The notes: a model not told the origin generated them from the sequence alone. A stretch of 37,074 nt of DNA from Colwellia sp. (GCA_026196955.1 JAPHTO010000167.1:1-37074), one strand, 5' to 3'; positions 18,452 to 27,033 are shown, counted from the first letter of the stretch. Translations and numbers: made by a program.

Positions 18452-19300
18452 TTATTTGCGCTTAGGTAGCCCTCTAGGCGCAACGCCTGTGTATTCAATA
18501 TCTTCACACGCGAGGGGAAGAAACCCGCCGGCAATGTCGTCATTGGCTTCTGCGAAACACGCATGAACGCCTGAATGTACCCAAGTACTATAAATGCGGT
18601 ACATTTCTGTTGGTGTAAAGCCTTGATCGGTAAGAAAAGCCGTGACATAGCCAACATAGTTCATATTCTCTTGGTAATGCTCAGCAAGCGTTGTATGAAT
18701 TTTAAAAGCGAGCTTTAAGTGCTCGCCTTCTTTAAATCCTAGCTTTTTAGTTACGATTTCCATTGCTTCTACGCGCTCATCTCCTGTTGCTATTGGCCGT
18801 GCATAGCCTACGATAACAGGTTTAGTGCCAGGTTTTGTCTGCTTAGTTGCAAGCTCCTTCTTAATAATATCTAATGGCTCCATCCCTTGTTTATGCCACT
18901 TTAATGCCCGTTCAATAAACTCAGCACCGCCAGAAATTGAGCCGGGACCATACATTCTAGAGTCCGCTGAAAGAATTCCAGCGGCAACCCCCGCTACAGG
19001 AGAGCCCTTTACTGCGCCTATTAATGAGCCGTTTTGGTTGCACCAAATGCGAGAGTCAGGCCAACTTAAGCAAATGAAACTTGCCTCAAACCAGTCTGCA
19101 AGTACTTTACTTGGCATTTTACGGGTGACATTTAAAATAAGCGTTTGAAAAAAGGACTTTTTACCAACAAGATCATCCATCATAGAATAGCCGCAATTGT
19201 ATATGGCTTCGCCTATTCGCCAACCCCCTCGGTTTGTTGTTATTTTGCCTCGCTTAATTAGCCACTGTTCATTGGTCATTTTTGATTTCATAATCTTCAT
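18452..19300 (-). CDS. Short citrate-synthase-superfamily protein B
   Basis: About 282 aa. Alternative starts at 19291 and 19279 are possible, and none has a clear Shine-Dalgarno. The start overlaps the end of protein A by 32 bp, so the two are translationally coupled. Citrate-synthase features are spread through the chain: GGWRIGEAI, WPDSRIWCNQNGSL, AGILSADSRMYGPG, ISGGAEF (where LHGGANE is usual), GYARP (where GFGHR is usual), VHACFAEA and the C-terminal YTGVAPRGLP. By eye the three classical catalytic positions His/His/Asp are Ser123, Arg168 and Asn214. At this length it resembles citryl-CoA-lyase-sized proteins rather than the ~430-aa synthase. It may form a hetero-oligomer with protein A. 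Function unknown. Confidence 0.78.
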   Translation of the reverse strand: MKIMKSKMTNEQWLIKRGKITTNRGGWRIGEAIYNCGYSMMDDLVGKKSFFQTLILNVTRKMPSKVLADWFEASFICLSWPDSRIWCNQNGSLIGAVKGSPVAGVAAGILSADSRMYGPGSISGGAEFIERALKWHKQGMEPLDIIKKELATKQTKPGTKPVIVGYARPIATGDERVEAMEIVTKKLGFKEGEHLKLAFKIHTTLAEHYQENMNYVGYVTAFLTDQGFTPTEMYRIYSTWVHSGVHACFAEANDDIAGGFLPLACEDIEYTGVAPRGLPKRK

Positions 19301-20093
19301 CTTTTAAAAAAGGTATATCAGTTATCGGCTTGTTGGAAAATTGGATTCCATGAGCAAAAGCGCCTGGGCTAGCTAGCATTTGAAAAATGCCACTGCCAAG
19401 TCGAGGCTCAATATTTAAATCTAATAAAACTGCGGCTACAACGCCAGCTAACCGCCAGCCACAGCTATTATCTATTGGAAGAAAAGTTACAAAATTATTT
19501 GCCCAATTGAGGTAGCCATTATCTGGTGAAGACTGTAGTAGCTTGTCTTTAGCTTTAATAAGAAAAGGAGATTGTCCTCTAAAGTCTGTACCAAAGCCTG
19601 GTGCCAGTATCCAATCTTCTTCCTTGGGATCAGGTGTTGATTTAATGCAATTTTCAGCGACTGTTTTAGGAGATTCTCCAGCGTGTTTTCTTAAAAAGCG
19701 CATAGCACTTTCAACTTCTTTTGAGCCTCCATACGCTCCTCCCATGCCCATAATGGCGATAGGGAGTATATGATTGACATCTGTTCTGCCGACCGCAGCA
19801 TTGGCTGCCGTTCTTGAAGACGAGTGGCGAGGGCCTAGGTTGATCAAGAAAACTGATAATTGTCTAAGTAAATTCTTTTGTTCATCAGTAGGTAGCTCGC
19901 CGCTATAAAGTAAGAAAAAAACGTCGTTATAGTCGCAAGAATCCATAAGTTCCATTACATCGTATCCATGTATACGTGTTTCTTTTACTAAGAATTCATT
20001 ATCATCTGAGGGGAGCTCAGAGGTGATCTCACTCTTAATTTTTGATGTAAAGCTGTCATTTCGACTTTCTATTTTTACTTTTCTGTTAGTCAT
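19269..20093 (-). CDS. Short citrate-synthase-superfamily protein A
   Basis: A 274-aa protein starting 4 bp after the TonB-receptor stop. The N-terminal RIHGYDVMELM and FFLLYSGELPTDEQ are typical of the citrate synthase/citryl-CoA lyase fold. The core has GPRHSSSRTAANAAVG (88-102), GGAYGGSKEVESAM (118-131), APGFG (164-168), IDNSCG with Asp208, and the C-terminal AFAHGIQ. Compared by eye with citrate synthase, the first catalytic His is Tyr121, the His after PGFG is Thr169, and the Asp is kept. It is a full short-form domain, not half of a broken gene. It probably acts with protein B, but the reaction is unknown. It belongs to the operon with the TonB receptor and sensor kinase. Confidence 0.8.
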   Translation of the reverse strand: MTNRKVKIESRNDSFTSKIKSEITSELPSDDNEFLVKETRIHGYDVMELMDSCDYNDVFFLLYSGELPTDEQKNLLRQLSVFLINLGPRHSSSRTAANAAVGRTDVNHILPIAIMGMGGAYGGSKEVESAMRFLRKHAGESPKTVAENCIKSTPDPKEEDWILAPGFGTDFRGQSPFLIKAKDKLLQSSPDNGYLNWANNFVTFLPIDNSCGWRLAGVVAAVLLDLNIEPRLGSGIFQMLASPGAFAHGIQFSNKPITDIPFLKDEDYEIKNDQ

Positions 20094-20097
20094 TGTT

Positions 20098-22326
20098 TTA
20101 TATGCCTTTAGCTATCTGTAAATACACACTACGACCTTGAATAGGGTAATCTCCTATAGGGCCAAGGGCTTCAGAGACTAATGGGTGTGTTGGATCAAAA
20201 GCCTTTTCATCAAAGATATTTTTACCTAATAGCGACAACTTCCAGCTACCAGCATTATCTATCGACCAATGAAGAGCCATATCAACGGTTGCATAGTTAT
20301 CTAGCATTTTTCTTGAATCTTCAATTTCACGATTTCTTTTGCCAATCCAATTTAATTTTGTATTAAAGGCAATTTGCTCTGAAAAGTTAGTTTCATATAT
20401 TGCACTGAATAATTGCTCTGGTGCTAGGGGAGTAGTCACTTTGCTATCCTTATCTTCAGAATTTTGCCATGAATAATTAAGGGCTAGGGAGTGGTTGTTA
20501 TACTTCCAACTGAATTCAGTTTCAAAGCCATAACCTTGCTGATCTTTGGCATTTTGCGCCGTTGTAGTGGTTGCACCTGGATCGGCAACAAATTCAATTA
20601 AGTTTTTACTTTCATACCGAAACATATTCATTGACCAGTGAATATTATTTTGCAAATGCTGATTAAGACTAAACTCTATAGTGTCAATTGTTTCAGGGTC
20701 TAAATTCGGGTTACCTATACCAACGGGGTTATTAATGGCATAAAGAGTATCAAAAGCAGGTGCTCTAAATGCTCTACCATACAATAATTTTGTTGTTGTA
20801 CTTTGGTTTACTTCCCAAACCAAAGCCATGCGAGGATTTATAGTGGAGCCAAAGTCATCATAATAGTCATAACGTATGCCGGTAGTGAGCTCCCAATCAT
20901 TAGCAAACTGCCATTGATCTTGAATGCTAATATAGGCGTTTTCTCTATCGACATCCTTAACAAAGATGTAGGGAGTATTCGTGACATCGGTTAGCGTACC
21001 GTCGATAACCATGACTTGTCCCATGGCAAATAGTTCAGCCATTTTTTCAGTATCTATAACGCCTGGACCAAAATTTTTCTCTTCATTAGCAGTAAGCTTT
21101 CTTTGAGATATGCCCGCCCCAAACCGTAATTTATGCTCGTTTAGGTCGGTAGACAGTAAAGTAAAATCAAAAGAATTAAGTTTTTCGGTAGGTTGGGGGT
21201 TACCCAAGAAGCCATCAATAAATAAGCCCATGCCAATGGGGGCAACTAAATTTAAATTACCATCGGCCCCTATGGGTAATAATGCATTCTCTGGGAGTAC
21301 AGAAAATTTCGCTCTATCTTTCATTTTATAAAAACTATATTGAGCGCTTGCCTCCCATGTGGATATGTTCCAATCATAATTCAAATCAAATTGATAAATA
21401 GTTGTATTTTGCGTGCCTGTTGGATCTAATGCTTGTCCGGCCCCGGCACCAACTCCTGCATTATGATTGTCCCAATACCAAAAGTTAGACTCGATATTGT
21501 TAAAAGCACCGGTGAGCCGGATATCAATAATGTCGTAATTGGTATTTAACGCTTCAGGTGCTTTAGAGGCTGATGTACCTAAAACATCATCAAATATTGA
21601 TTGTAAATCACGAGTTAATATTCGGTCTTCATCACCGTCACTTTTCAATGTTTCTATAGCAAGCCCGAATTCTGCATTACCTAGTTTAAAAGCATTTTGA
21701 TACCAAAGGTTTGATGAGTTAAAACTACCATAACTCGCGCCATAAGTGGCGCTTTGTATTTCAGTTAGATCTTTGGTAATGACATTGATTACACCTGCGT
21801 ATGCATCAGCACCATAGACAGCAGATCCAGGACCGCGGATAACTTCAATTCTTGATATCGAATGTACTGGCATTTTAAATGCCTGTGGGCGCGCTCCAGT
21901 ATATTCTTCTCTGACTGGTAAGCCATCTATGAGAAAAAGAATTTGTGGGTTTTGGTCGGTGTGAATTCCTCTAATTGAAAAAGAGCTATTTAGTCTATTA
22001 AATGGGGAAGGGTAAACATGAAGTCCAGGAACATTTTCTAAGGCTTCCGATACGGTTTTTGCGCCCATACTTTCTATCTGTTTGGCAGTAATAACAGTGG
22101 CTACCGAAGGTGCTTTACGAATAAGCATCTTGTTTCCCGTGGCAATGCTTACAAACTCTTCATCACCATAAAAATCTTCTAGTGAGTCATCTATTTCATC
22201 GTTAAATTCATAATTTTCGTCATCATAGGGCTCATCATTAAAGCCGGAGCTGGCTAATAATAAAGGTGAGTTCATAGCAAAAGCAGCCATTAATGAGAGT
22301 GTTAAAATTTTTCGCGTAAAATACAT
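20098..22326 (-). CDS. TonB-dependent outer-membrane receptor
   Basis: About 742 aa from the ATG at 22326, with AAGGA 7 bp upstream. An in-frame ATG at 22347 sits right at the kinase stop and is less likely. The signal peptide is MYFTRKILTLSLMAAFAMNS. A short acidic stretch (residues ~30-55, many Asp/Glu) comes before the plug domain: APSVATVITAKQIESMGAKTVSEALENVPG, then SIRGI and IEVIRGPGSAVYGADAYAGVINVITK. The 22-strand barrel ends in a hydrophobic C-terminus (YLQIAKGI). The plug resembles FepA/BtuB/CirA-like receptors, but the ligand is not predictable. It lies between a sensor kinase and citrate-synthase-like genes, so it may import the signal or substrate of this cluster. Confidence 0.93.
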   Translation of the reverse strand: MYFTRKILTLSLMAAFAMNSPLLLASSGFNDEPYDDENYEFNDEIDDSLEDFYGDEEFVSIATGNKMLIRKAPSVATVITAKQIESMGAKTVSEALENVPGLHVYPSPFNRLNSSFSIRGIHTDQNPQILFLIDGLPVREEYTGARPQAFKMPVHSISRIEVIRGPGSAVYGADAYAGVINVITKDLTEIQSATYGASYGSFNSSNLWYQNAFKLGNAEFGLAIETLKSDGDEDRILTRDLQSIFDDVLGTSASKAPEALNTNYDIIDIRLTGAFNNIESNFWYWDNHNAGVGAGAGQALDPTGTQNTTIYQFDLNYDWNISTWEASAQYSFYKMKDRAKFSVLPENALLPIGADGNLNLVAPIGMGLFIDGFLGNPQPTEKLNSFDFTLLSTDLNEHKLRFGAGISQRKLTANEEKNFGPGVIDTEKMAELFAMGQVMVIDGTLTDVTNTPYIFVKDVDRENAYISIQDQWQFANDWELTTGIRYDYYDDFGSTINPRMALVWEVNQSTTTKLLYGRAFRAPAFDTLYAINNPVGIGNPNLDPETIDTIEFSLNQHLQNNIHWSMNMFRYESKNLIEFVADPGATTTTAQNAKDQQGYGFETEFSWKYNNHSLALNYSWQNSEDKDSKVTTPLAPEQLFSAIYETNFSEQIAFNTKLNWIGKRNREIEDSRKMLDNYATVDMALHWSIDNAGSWKLSLLGKNIFDEKAFDPTHPLVSEALGPIGDYPIQGRSVYLQIAKGI

Positions 22327-22349
22327 AAGGAGTTCCTTAGTAAGCATTA

Positions 22350-23915
22350 TTATTTATCTTTATTTAATGGTAATTTCACAGTAAATATTGAACCGACACC
22401 TAATTCACTGCTAACACTGAGTTTCCCGCCCATGAGCTGGCAAAAACTTTGGGTGATTGCCATTCCTAACCCTGTACCTTCAAACTGTCTAGTTTGACTG
22501 CCATCAACCTGAGTAAATTGCTCAAATATCAAGTTTAGTTTATCTTTTGCAATACCAACACCGGTATCGGTAATTGAAAAATGTAGAAAGTGTTTATCGT
22601 TACTAATCGCAAAAGTAATAATGCCATTTTTAGTAAATTTGCAGGCATTACTGAGCAAATTTAAAAATATTTGCATTAATTTTTGTCTGTCAAAAGTAAG
22701 GATAGGCGTTAGTGAGCCTATGTTTACAACGAGCTCATTATTATTTGCTGTTGCCATCGGTTGAACAGTATCAATAGTTTCATCAATTAAATTTTTGATA
22801 TTGATGGCTTTTAAATATAAGTCCATACGCCCAGCTTCAATTTTAGCGAGGTCGAGAATATTATTTATTAACGCAAGCAAGTTATGGGCACTGCGGATAC
22901 TTTTATTTAAATCTTCTGCTTGTGCGTCCATACACTCTAATTCTAAGTCTTCTCGCACAAGATCGGTATAACCAATAATGGCCTGTAAAGGCGTGCGTAA
23001 TTCATGGCTGATATTGGCTAAAAATTCAGATTTATGGCGGCTAGCCGTTAACGCACTATCTCTAGCAACGACTAGCTCTAGTGTTCTAATTTCAACTTCA
23101 GATTCTAAGGTATCGCGATTTTTTGCTAGAGCAATGTTTTGTTGCTCAAGTGTTGACATCATTTGATTATATATTTGTGCTATCTGCTTTATTTCTAATG
23201 GGCCTTTAACCGATGCCTTTGAATAAAGTCCTGAGTCTCTCGCAGTTTCCATAGTTTGAGACAAAACTAATAATGGCTCTATCATGCGGTTGATTACTAA
23301 GCGGATTAGCAAGGCTAAAATAAAGGCGATGATGGCGCCTATTGATAGATTATTGATAAAAATAGTGCGCTGAATTTGGTGTAAGGCACTTTTATTAAAC
23401 TTAATAATGACATAGCCCAAGGTTTTTAACTCAGCAGTTTCATCATTGGGATCTAGCATATCAGCGTCATAAATATCTTCTGAAAAAATAACAGGAGCGC
23501 TGAAAGTCCAGAAATCTTCATGCTCTGCGACTAGTTGGCTTTCTTTTATTATATTTTCGCTTAGCTCATTTTTTTGGAAGGATAGTTGCTCTGTAGAAGA
23601 GATAAGTTTTTGACCATCGCTTTTATATATAGCCACTCCAATGACAGAGGTAAATCCTAGTGTTTGCTTAATGGCTTCCTGCGCATTCTCTTCACTTCCT
23701 GTTAATAGCGCTAATACGGCTTGATCGGCAAAGTTGTTAGTCACTTGCCCATGATTATTTATGGTGGTTTTTCTCAAAATTTGACTGGATTGCCAAGCGG
23801 TAAGCGTTGAAGTGACGAGTGTTAATAGTATGATGCTAGCAACAATGATAGTTAAAAGTTGTTGCTTAAAGCTAACGGACGGGCTAAGAACTTTTTGTTT
23901 TGTTTTCATCAACAT
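22350..23915 (-). CDS. Membrane sensor histidine kinase (CHASE8-like sensor, HAMP, HisKA, HATPase)
   Basis: A 521-aa kinase. TM1 is around QQLLTIIVASIILLTLVTS. A ~140-residue periplasmic domain begins like CHASE8 (NFADQAVLALLTGSEENAQEAI). TM2 is around SIGAIIAFILALLIRL. HAMP and a coiled coil follow, then the H-box FLANISHELRTPLQAIIG and the HATPase N/G boxes NLLSNACKFT, ITDTGVGI and FEGTGLGMAI. There is no attached receiver, so it needs a separate response regulator. The start is at 23915 or 23909, both with weak ribosome-binding sites. It begins 11 bp after the periplasmic-binding-protein stop and ends next to the TonB receptor, so all three are probably one transcript. Confidence 0.92.
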   Translation of the reverse strand: MLMKTKQKVLSPSVSFKQQLLTIIVASIILLTLVTSTLTAWQSSQILRKTTINNHGQVTNNFADQAVLALLTGSEENAQEAIKQTLGFTSVIGVAIYKSDGQKLISSTEQLSFQKNELSENIIKESQLVAEHEDFWTFSAPVIFSEDIYDADMLDPNDETAELKTLGYVIIKFNKSALHQIQRTIFINNLSIGAIIAFILALLIRLVINRMIEPLLVLSQTMETARDSGLYSKASVKGPLEIKQIAQIYNQMMSTLEQQNIALAKNRDTLESEVEIRTLELVVARDSALTASRHKSEFLANISHELRTPLQAIIGYTDLVREDLELECMDAQAEDLNKSIRSAHNLLALINNILDLAKIEAGRMDLYLKAINIKNLIDETIDTVQPMATANNNELVVNIGSLTPILTFDRQKLMQIFLNLLSNACKFTKNGIITFAISNDKHFLHFSITDTGVGIAKDKLNLIFEQFTQVDGSQTRQFEGTGLGMAITQSFCQLMGGKLSVSSELGVGSIFTVKLPLNKDK

Positions 23916-23926
23916 AATTTCAAATA

Positions 23927-24913
23927 CTACTGCGGAAAAGTGAGCTTAAATAACTGTTGTTGCTCAGAGCTATACTTTAGCCCTAAGTGTGCAGCAGTAC
24001 GTAAATTAACAGCGAGTAACGTAGATTTTAATGCCGCAAAATTCTTCTGCTCTGGCTGTTTTTCTAGCTCCTGTACCATGGTGAATAAATGCTTACCTAA
24101 GGCAAAATTGTCAGGGTAAGTAGAAAATAGTACGCCCCGTTTTGCATGAGATGGCTTGCTAGAGAATACGACAATTTCTTTAGCCCAAGCTTTCTCTAAT
24201 ATAAGTGGTAAGGTAATTTTGTCATGTGATGAAATACGATCAAATGGTAGCCATATCGCATCCTCACTTAATTCATCTGAAGTAAAAATTTGTTGGTAGA
24301 AAGCAATTGCTGCTGCGGTATCGCTAACTTTTTGCAGGTTTAAAGTTAAACCTTTTTTCAGTGCTGCTTCTTTTGCTAATTCAATTAACCAAGCACTTCT
24401 TTCACTGTAGGCAACATGAATTTTTTTTATCTTGGGAGCCACTTGTTTTAGATAATCAAATAAGTATGCAGGATCAGTAATTAAGCTGATGCCAGAAACA
24501 CCATTAGGCATTATGGGTAAAGCCCCTGAGACAATTTGAAATTTCTTTGCTTGCTTATCTAAGGTAAATGTAGATAACTCTTTGGCTAGCTTCCAGCCTG
24601 AACGTCCCAAAACAATCACTTTGTTTATGTGTTTTTGCTTGAGGTTATTGGCTATTTCTTCAACATTGAAGTTTTTCTTAATTATGAATTCTTCAATATC
24701 AATGGTTTGGTTATTTTCTTGTGCTGCTTCGATACTTCCTGAAATGATACTTTGATAGATAGAGCTATAAGGCTCTCTGGCTTGAGGGTAAAAAATGGCA
24801 ACCTTGTTTGCGAATTCATCTTCGATATTTTGGGCGTAGGCATTACTGCCTAAAAAAAAGCGCGTAATTAAAAAGAGTAAGATAAAAAAAGTTTTTGCAA
24901 AACAACTATTCAA
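23927..24913 (-). CDS. Periplasmic substrate-binding protein of the PF04392 (ABC_sub_bind) type
   Basis: A 328-aa protein with a TTG start at 24913: an in-frame stop lies three codons upstream, no early ATG exists, and AAAGGTAA is 9 bp before the TTG. The signal peptide runs through FFILLFLITRFFLGSNAYAQ. The mature protein has VAIFYPQAREPYSSIYQSI, KVIVLGRSGWKLA and the C-terminal LLAVNLRTAAHLGL, typical of uncharacterised periplasmic binding proteins with two alpha/beta lobes. No ABC permease or ATPase is nearby. It is followed at 11 bp by a sensor kinase, so it probably presents a ligand to the kinase rather than to a transporter (inference). Confidence 0.82.
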   Translation of the reverse strand: MNSCFAKTFFILLFLITRFFLGSNAYAQNIEDEFANKVAIFYPQAREPYSSIYQSIISGSIEAAQENNQTIDIEEFIIKKNFNVEEIANNLKQKHINKVIVLGRSGWKLAKELSTFTLDKQAKKFQIVSGALPIMPNGVSGISLITDPAYLFDYLKQVAPKIKKIHVAYSERSAWLIELAKEAALKKGLTLNLQKVSDTAAAIAFYQQIFTSDELSEDAIWLPFDRISSHDKITLPLILEKAWAKEIVVFSSKPSHAKRGVLFSTYPDNFALGKHLFTMVQELEKQPEQKNFAALKSTLLAVNLRTAAHLGLKYSSEQQQLFKLTFPQ

Positions 24914-25018
24914 ATAGTATTACCTTTGCGGTTGTAACTCAGTGTTAAGTATACATTTATCTGAATAAAAGACGAGGCTAAATGAAATAAAAGTTATTGC
25001 GGAATATGAGTTTGCGGA

Positions 25019-25069
25019 TTACTTGCTTATTAGAGTAAGCAAGTAAGCTTATATGGCACTTACTTGCTT
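25019..25069 (-). repeat. Three-segment alternative hairpin region upstream of the binding-protein operon
   Basis: TTACTTGCTTA (25019-25029) pairs perfectly with TAAGCAAGTAA (25036-25046). The same central segment (25037-25047) also pairs perfectly with CTTACTTGCTT (25059-25069). The two 11-bp hairpins exclude each other. The element lies between the DUF481 stop (25093) and the TTG start at 24913. No T-run follows, so a classical attenuator is not proven. Confidence 0.6.
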
Positions 25070-25092
25070 GGATTCTCAATGATTAAAACAAA

Positions 25093-25872
25093 TTAAAAGT
25101 TATAAATTAAGGTCATTGAAGTTTCAGTATTAGTATTTTCAAACTCAGGCTCCACTTCAGTATCGTAATCAATACGTAAAGCAAATTTCAGTTGTAATGC
25201 ATCAATTAATTGTGCAGTAACAGAAGTTTCAGATTTATAAACACTATTTTCACCAGACTTCGTCGCTTGTTTTGCTACAAGGTGTTGCTTGAATTCAACA
25301 TAGTCATTGAATTTATGTGTATAAAGTGCCTGTGCTTGAACAATAAGATTAGTACTGCTGTTTGATGGATCAGTATCTGTGGCGCGGGTAACATCATATT
25401 TTACACCTGGGCCGATATCAGCGAAAAGTGATGATGTTTCGGTTTTATACCATTCACGACCCCAACCCGCTGAAAATGAACTTTGAGATTCAAAACCACT
25501 GAATTTATCTTGCTCGTGAGCAAGGTTACCGTATAGGTAGTTTTTGCCTTCAGCACCTATGGTGTAGTTAGTTTGAGTGGTTATATCCCATTTGTTATCC
25601 GTAGAAACAAATTCTTTATTGCCATCATCATCTTCTTTTTCAAGCTTTTTTGCTAAAATGTTGAAGGCAACAACAGAGCGCCATTTGTCTTTTTCATGTT
25701 TCAAATTAAAGCCGGCTTTTATATCAGCGCTTTTGGTATTGCCGGTTTTATATAGAAAGCCTAATTCAGCTGAAGCTGTAAATTCAGGTTTTTCTGCTGC
25801 TTCTTCTGCGAAGGTAGCAAATGAAGCTAGCGGAAGTAAGCATAATGAGGCTAGCGTAAGTTTACGATCCAT
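25093..25872 (-). CDS. DUF481 (YdiY-like) outer-membrane beta-barrel protein, copy 1
   Basis: 259 aa with a signal peptide (MDRKLTLASLCLLPLASFATFAEE). The mature chain has alternating polar/hydrophobic strands such as ASAELGFLYKTGNTKSADIKAG, SSFSAGWGREWYKTETSSLFADIGPG and a C-terminal aromatic residue (TLIYNF), typical of a small outer-membrane barrel of the DUF481 family. AAGGG is ~8 bp upstream of the ATG. It is a clear paralogue of the gene just upstream on the same strand (94-115 bp between them). Family function is poorly known, and some members respond to salt or magnesium. Confidence 0.88.
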   Translation of the reverse strand: MDRKLTLASLCLLPLASFATFAEEAAEKPEFTASAELGFLYKTGNTKSADIKAGFNLKHEKDKWRSVVAFNILAKKLEKEDDDGNKEFVSTDNKWDITTQTNYTIGAEGKNYLYGNLAHEQDKFSGFESQSSFSAGWGREWYKTETSSLFADIGPGVKYDVTRATDTDPSNSSTNLIVQAQALYTHKFNDYVEFKQHLVAKQATKSGENSVYKSETSVTAQLIDALQLKFALRIDYDTEVEPEFENTNTETSMTLIYNF

Positions 25873-25966
25873 GATTTTCCCTTGTAATGATAGCGGTATA
25901 GTAAAAATAAAGGAATTATAGCAGCTGTGAATTTAATGTTAAATGGCTGTCACGATTAAAGCGAAA

Positions 25967-26851
25967 TTAGAAGCTATAAACTAAGGTTACGGCTGTTTGA
26001 GTATCCATATTTTCTTTATTTTCCTCCACTTTAGTATTGTAATCTACAGTAAAAGTAAACTTTAATTGTAGCGTTGAAATTAGCTTAGTGGTGACGCTAG
26101 TTTCAGCTTTATAAACACTGTTATCGGCAGCGCTTAGGGCATGCTTTGCACTTAAAAACTGTTTAAATTCAACATGCTCGCCTAGTTTTCTGATATATAA
26201 GGCTTGCATTTGTACAATCCAGGAGTCTTCAGTTTTTTCTGGATCAGTTTCTGTTTTTCTGAATAGATCTCGCTTGTAACCTGGGCCTATATCAGCCCAA
26301 AGTGATGCTTGTTTACTTTTATACCAGTGGCGACCCCAACCAGTTGACACAGAGCTTTGGCTGACAAAACTGTTGAATTCACTGTCTTCATACCAAACAT
26401 TGCCAAAGATATAATTTTTTTCACCGCTATCTAAACTGTAGTTGGTTTGTGAGGTAAAGGTCCATTTTTGATCTGTGGTTTCGAAGTGGGTATCACCATT
26501 ACTATCTTTAACATCGGCTTTTTTTATTAGTAAATCAACATTTAGTAAGCTTAGCCAGCGCCCGTTTTCAAAGTGTAAATCCACACCACTTTTCATATCT
26601 CCACTGTTGCTATTTCCAGTTTTGTATAAAAAACCTAGCTCAGCAGAGCCGGTAAGCACTGGGGTAAGCATCACGGGCTCGGCTTCTTCAGCTTGTTTTA
26701 AACTCGTTAATATGTCTGCGGCTGTTGCCGCTGTACCCAAGTGTTTTTCACTTGCCTGAGCTTTATTATTCTCACCTTGAGAATTACTTCCTTGTGCATA
26801 AGCATTAATAGACAAGAGAAAAAATGAAATAAAAGCTAAATAACGGATCAT
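25967..26851 (-). CDS. DUF481 outer-membrane beta-barrel protein, copy 2
   Basis: About 294 aa from the ATG at 26851, with GAGAAAG just upstream. A longer TTG start at 26875 is less likely because it would put a charged segment before the signal peptide (MIRYLAFISFFLLSINAYAQ). A Gln/Glu/Ala-rich linker (~residues 20-60), absent from copy 1, precedes the barrel. The barrel matches copy 1 in many stretches: SAELGFLYKTGNS, TFTSQTNYSLDSGEKNYIFGN, SSVSTGWGRHWYKS, ADIGPGYKRD, VEFKQFL and the final LVYSF. This is a tandem duplication with strong divergence. Confidence 0.87.
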   Translation of the reverse strand: MIRYLAFISFFLLSINAYAQGSNSQGENNKAQASEKHLGTAATAADILTSLKQAEEAEPVMLTPVLTGSAELGFLYKTGNSNSGDMKSGVDLHFENGRWLSLLNVDLLIKKADVKDSNGDTHFETTDQKWTFTSQTNYSLDSGEKNYIFGNVWYEDSEFNSFVSQSSVSTGWGRHWYKSKQASLWADIGPGYKRDLFRKTETDPEKTEDSWIVQMQALYIRKLGEHVEFKQFLSAKHALSAADNSVYKAETSVTTKLISTLQLKFTFTVDYNTKVEENKENMDTQTAVTLVYSF

Positions 26852-27033
26852 TTCTTTCTCAATTTTATGGCGCAAAAAAATAGCTAAGGAGGCATTCGTA
26901 AGAGAAAGGCTTAGCTAGTTAAATTATTTTGATTTAAAAGCAAATGTACAAGCGAGGCGTAACAACAGCTATAGGTAAATCACAACATTAAAGAAGATTA
27001 TTATAATGAAGTTATGTTGAATTTAAAGGGGGG

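Noticed and set aside
18452-20093. The two overlapping citrate-synthase-like ORFs as one frameshifted citrate synthase.
   Set aside because: Each ORF carries its own full series of superfamily landmarks (GG-x-E region, G[FY] region, AH/HA motif near the C-terminus), so they are paralogues and not two halves of one gene.
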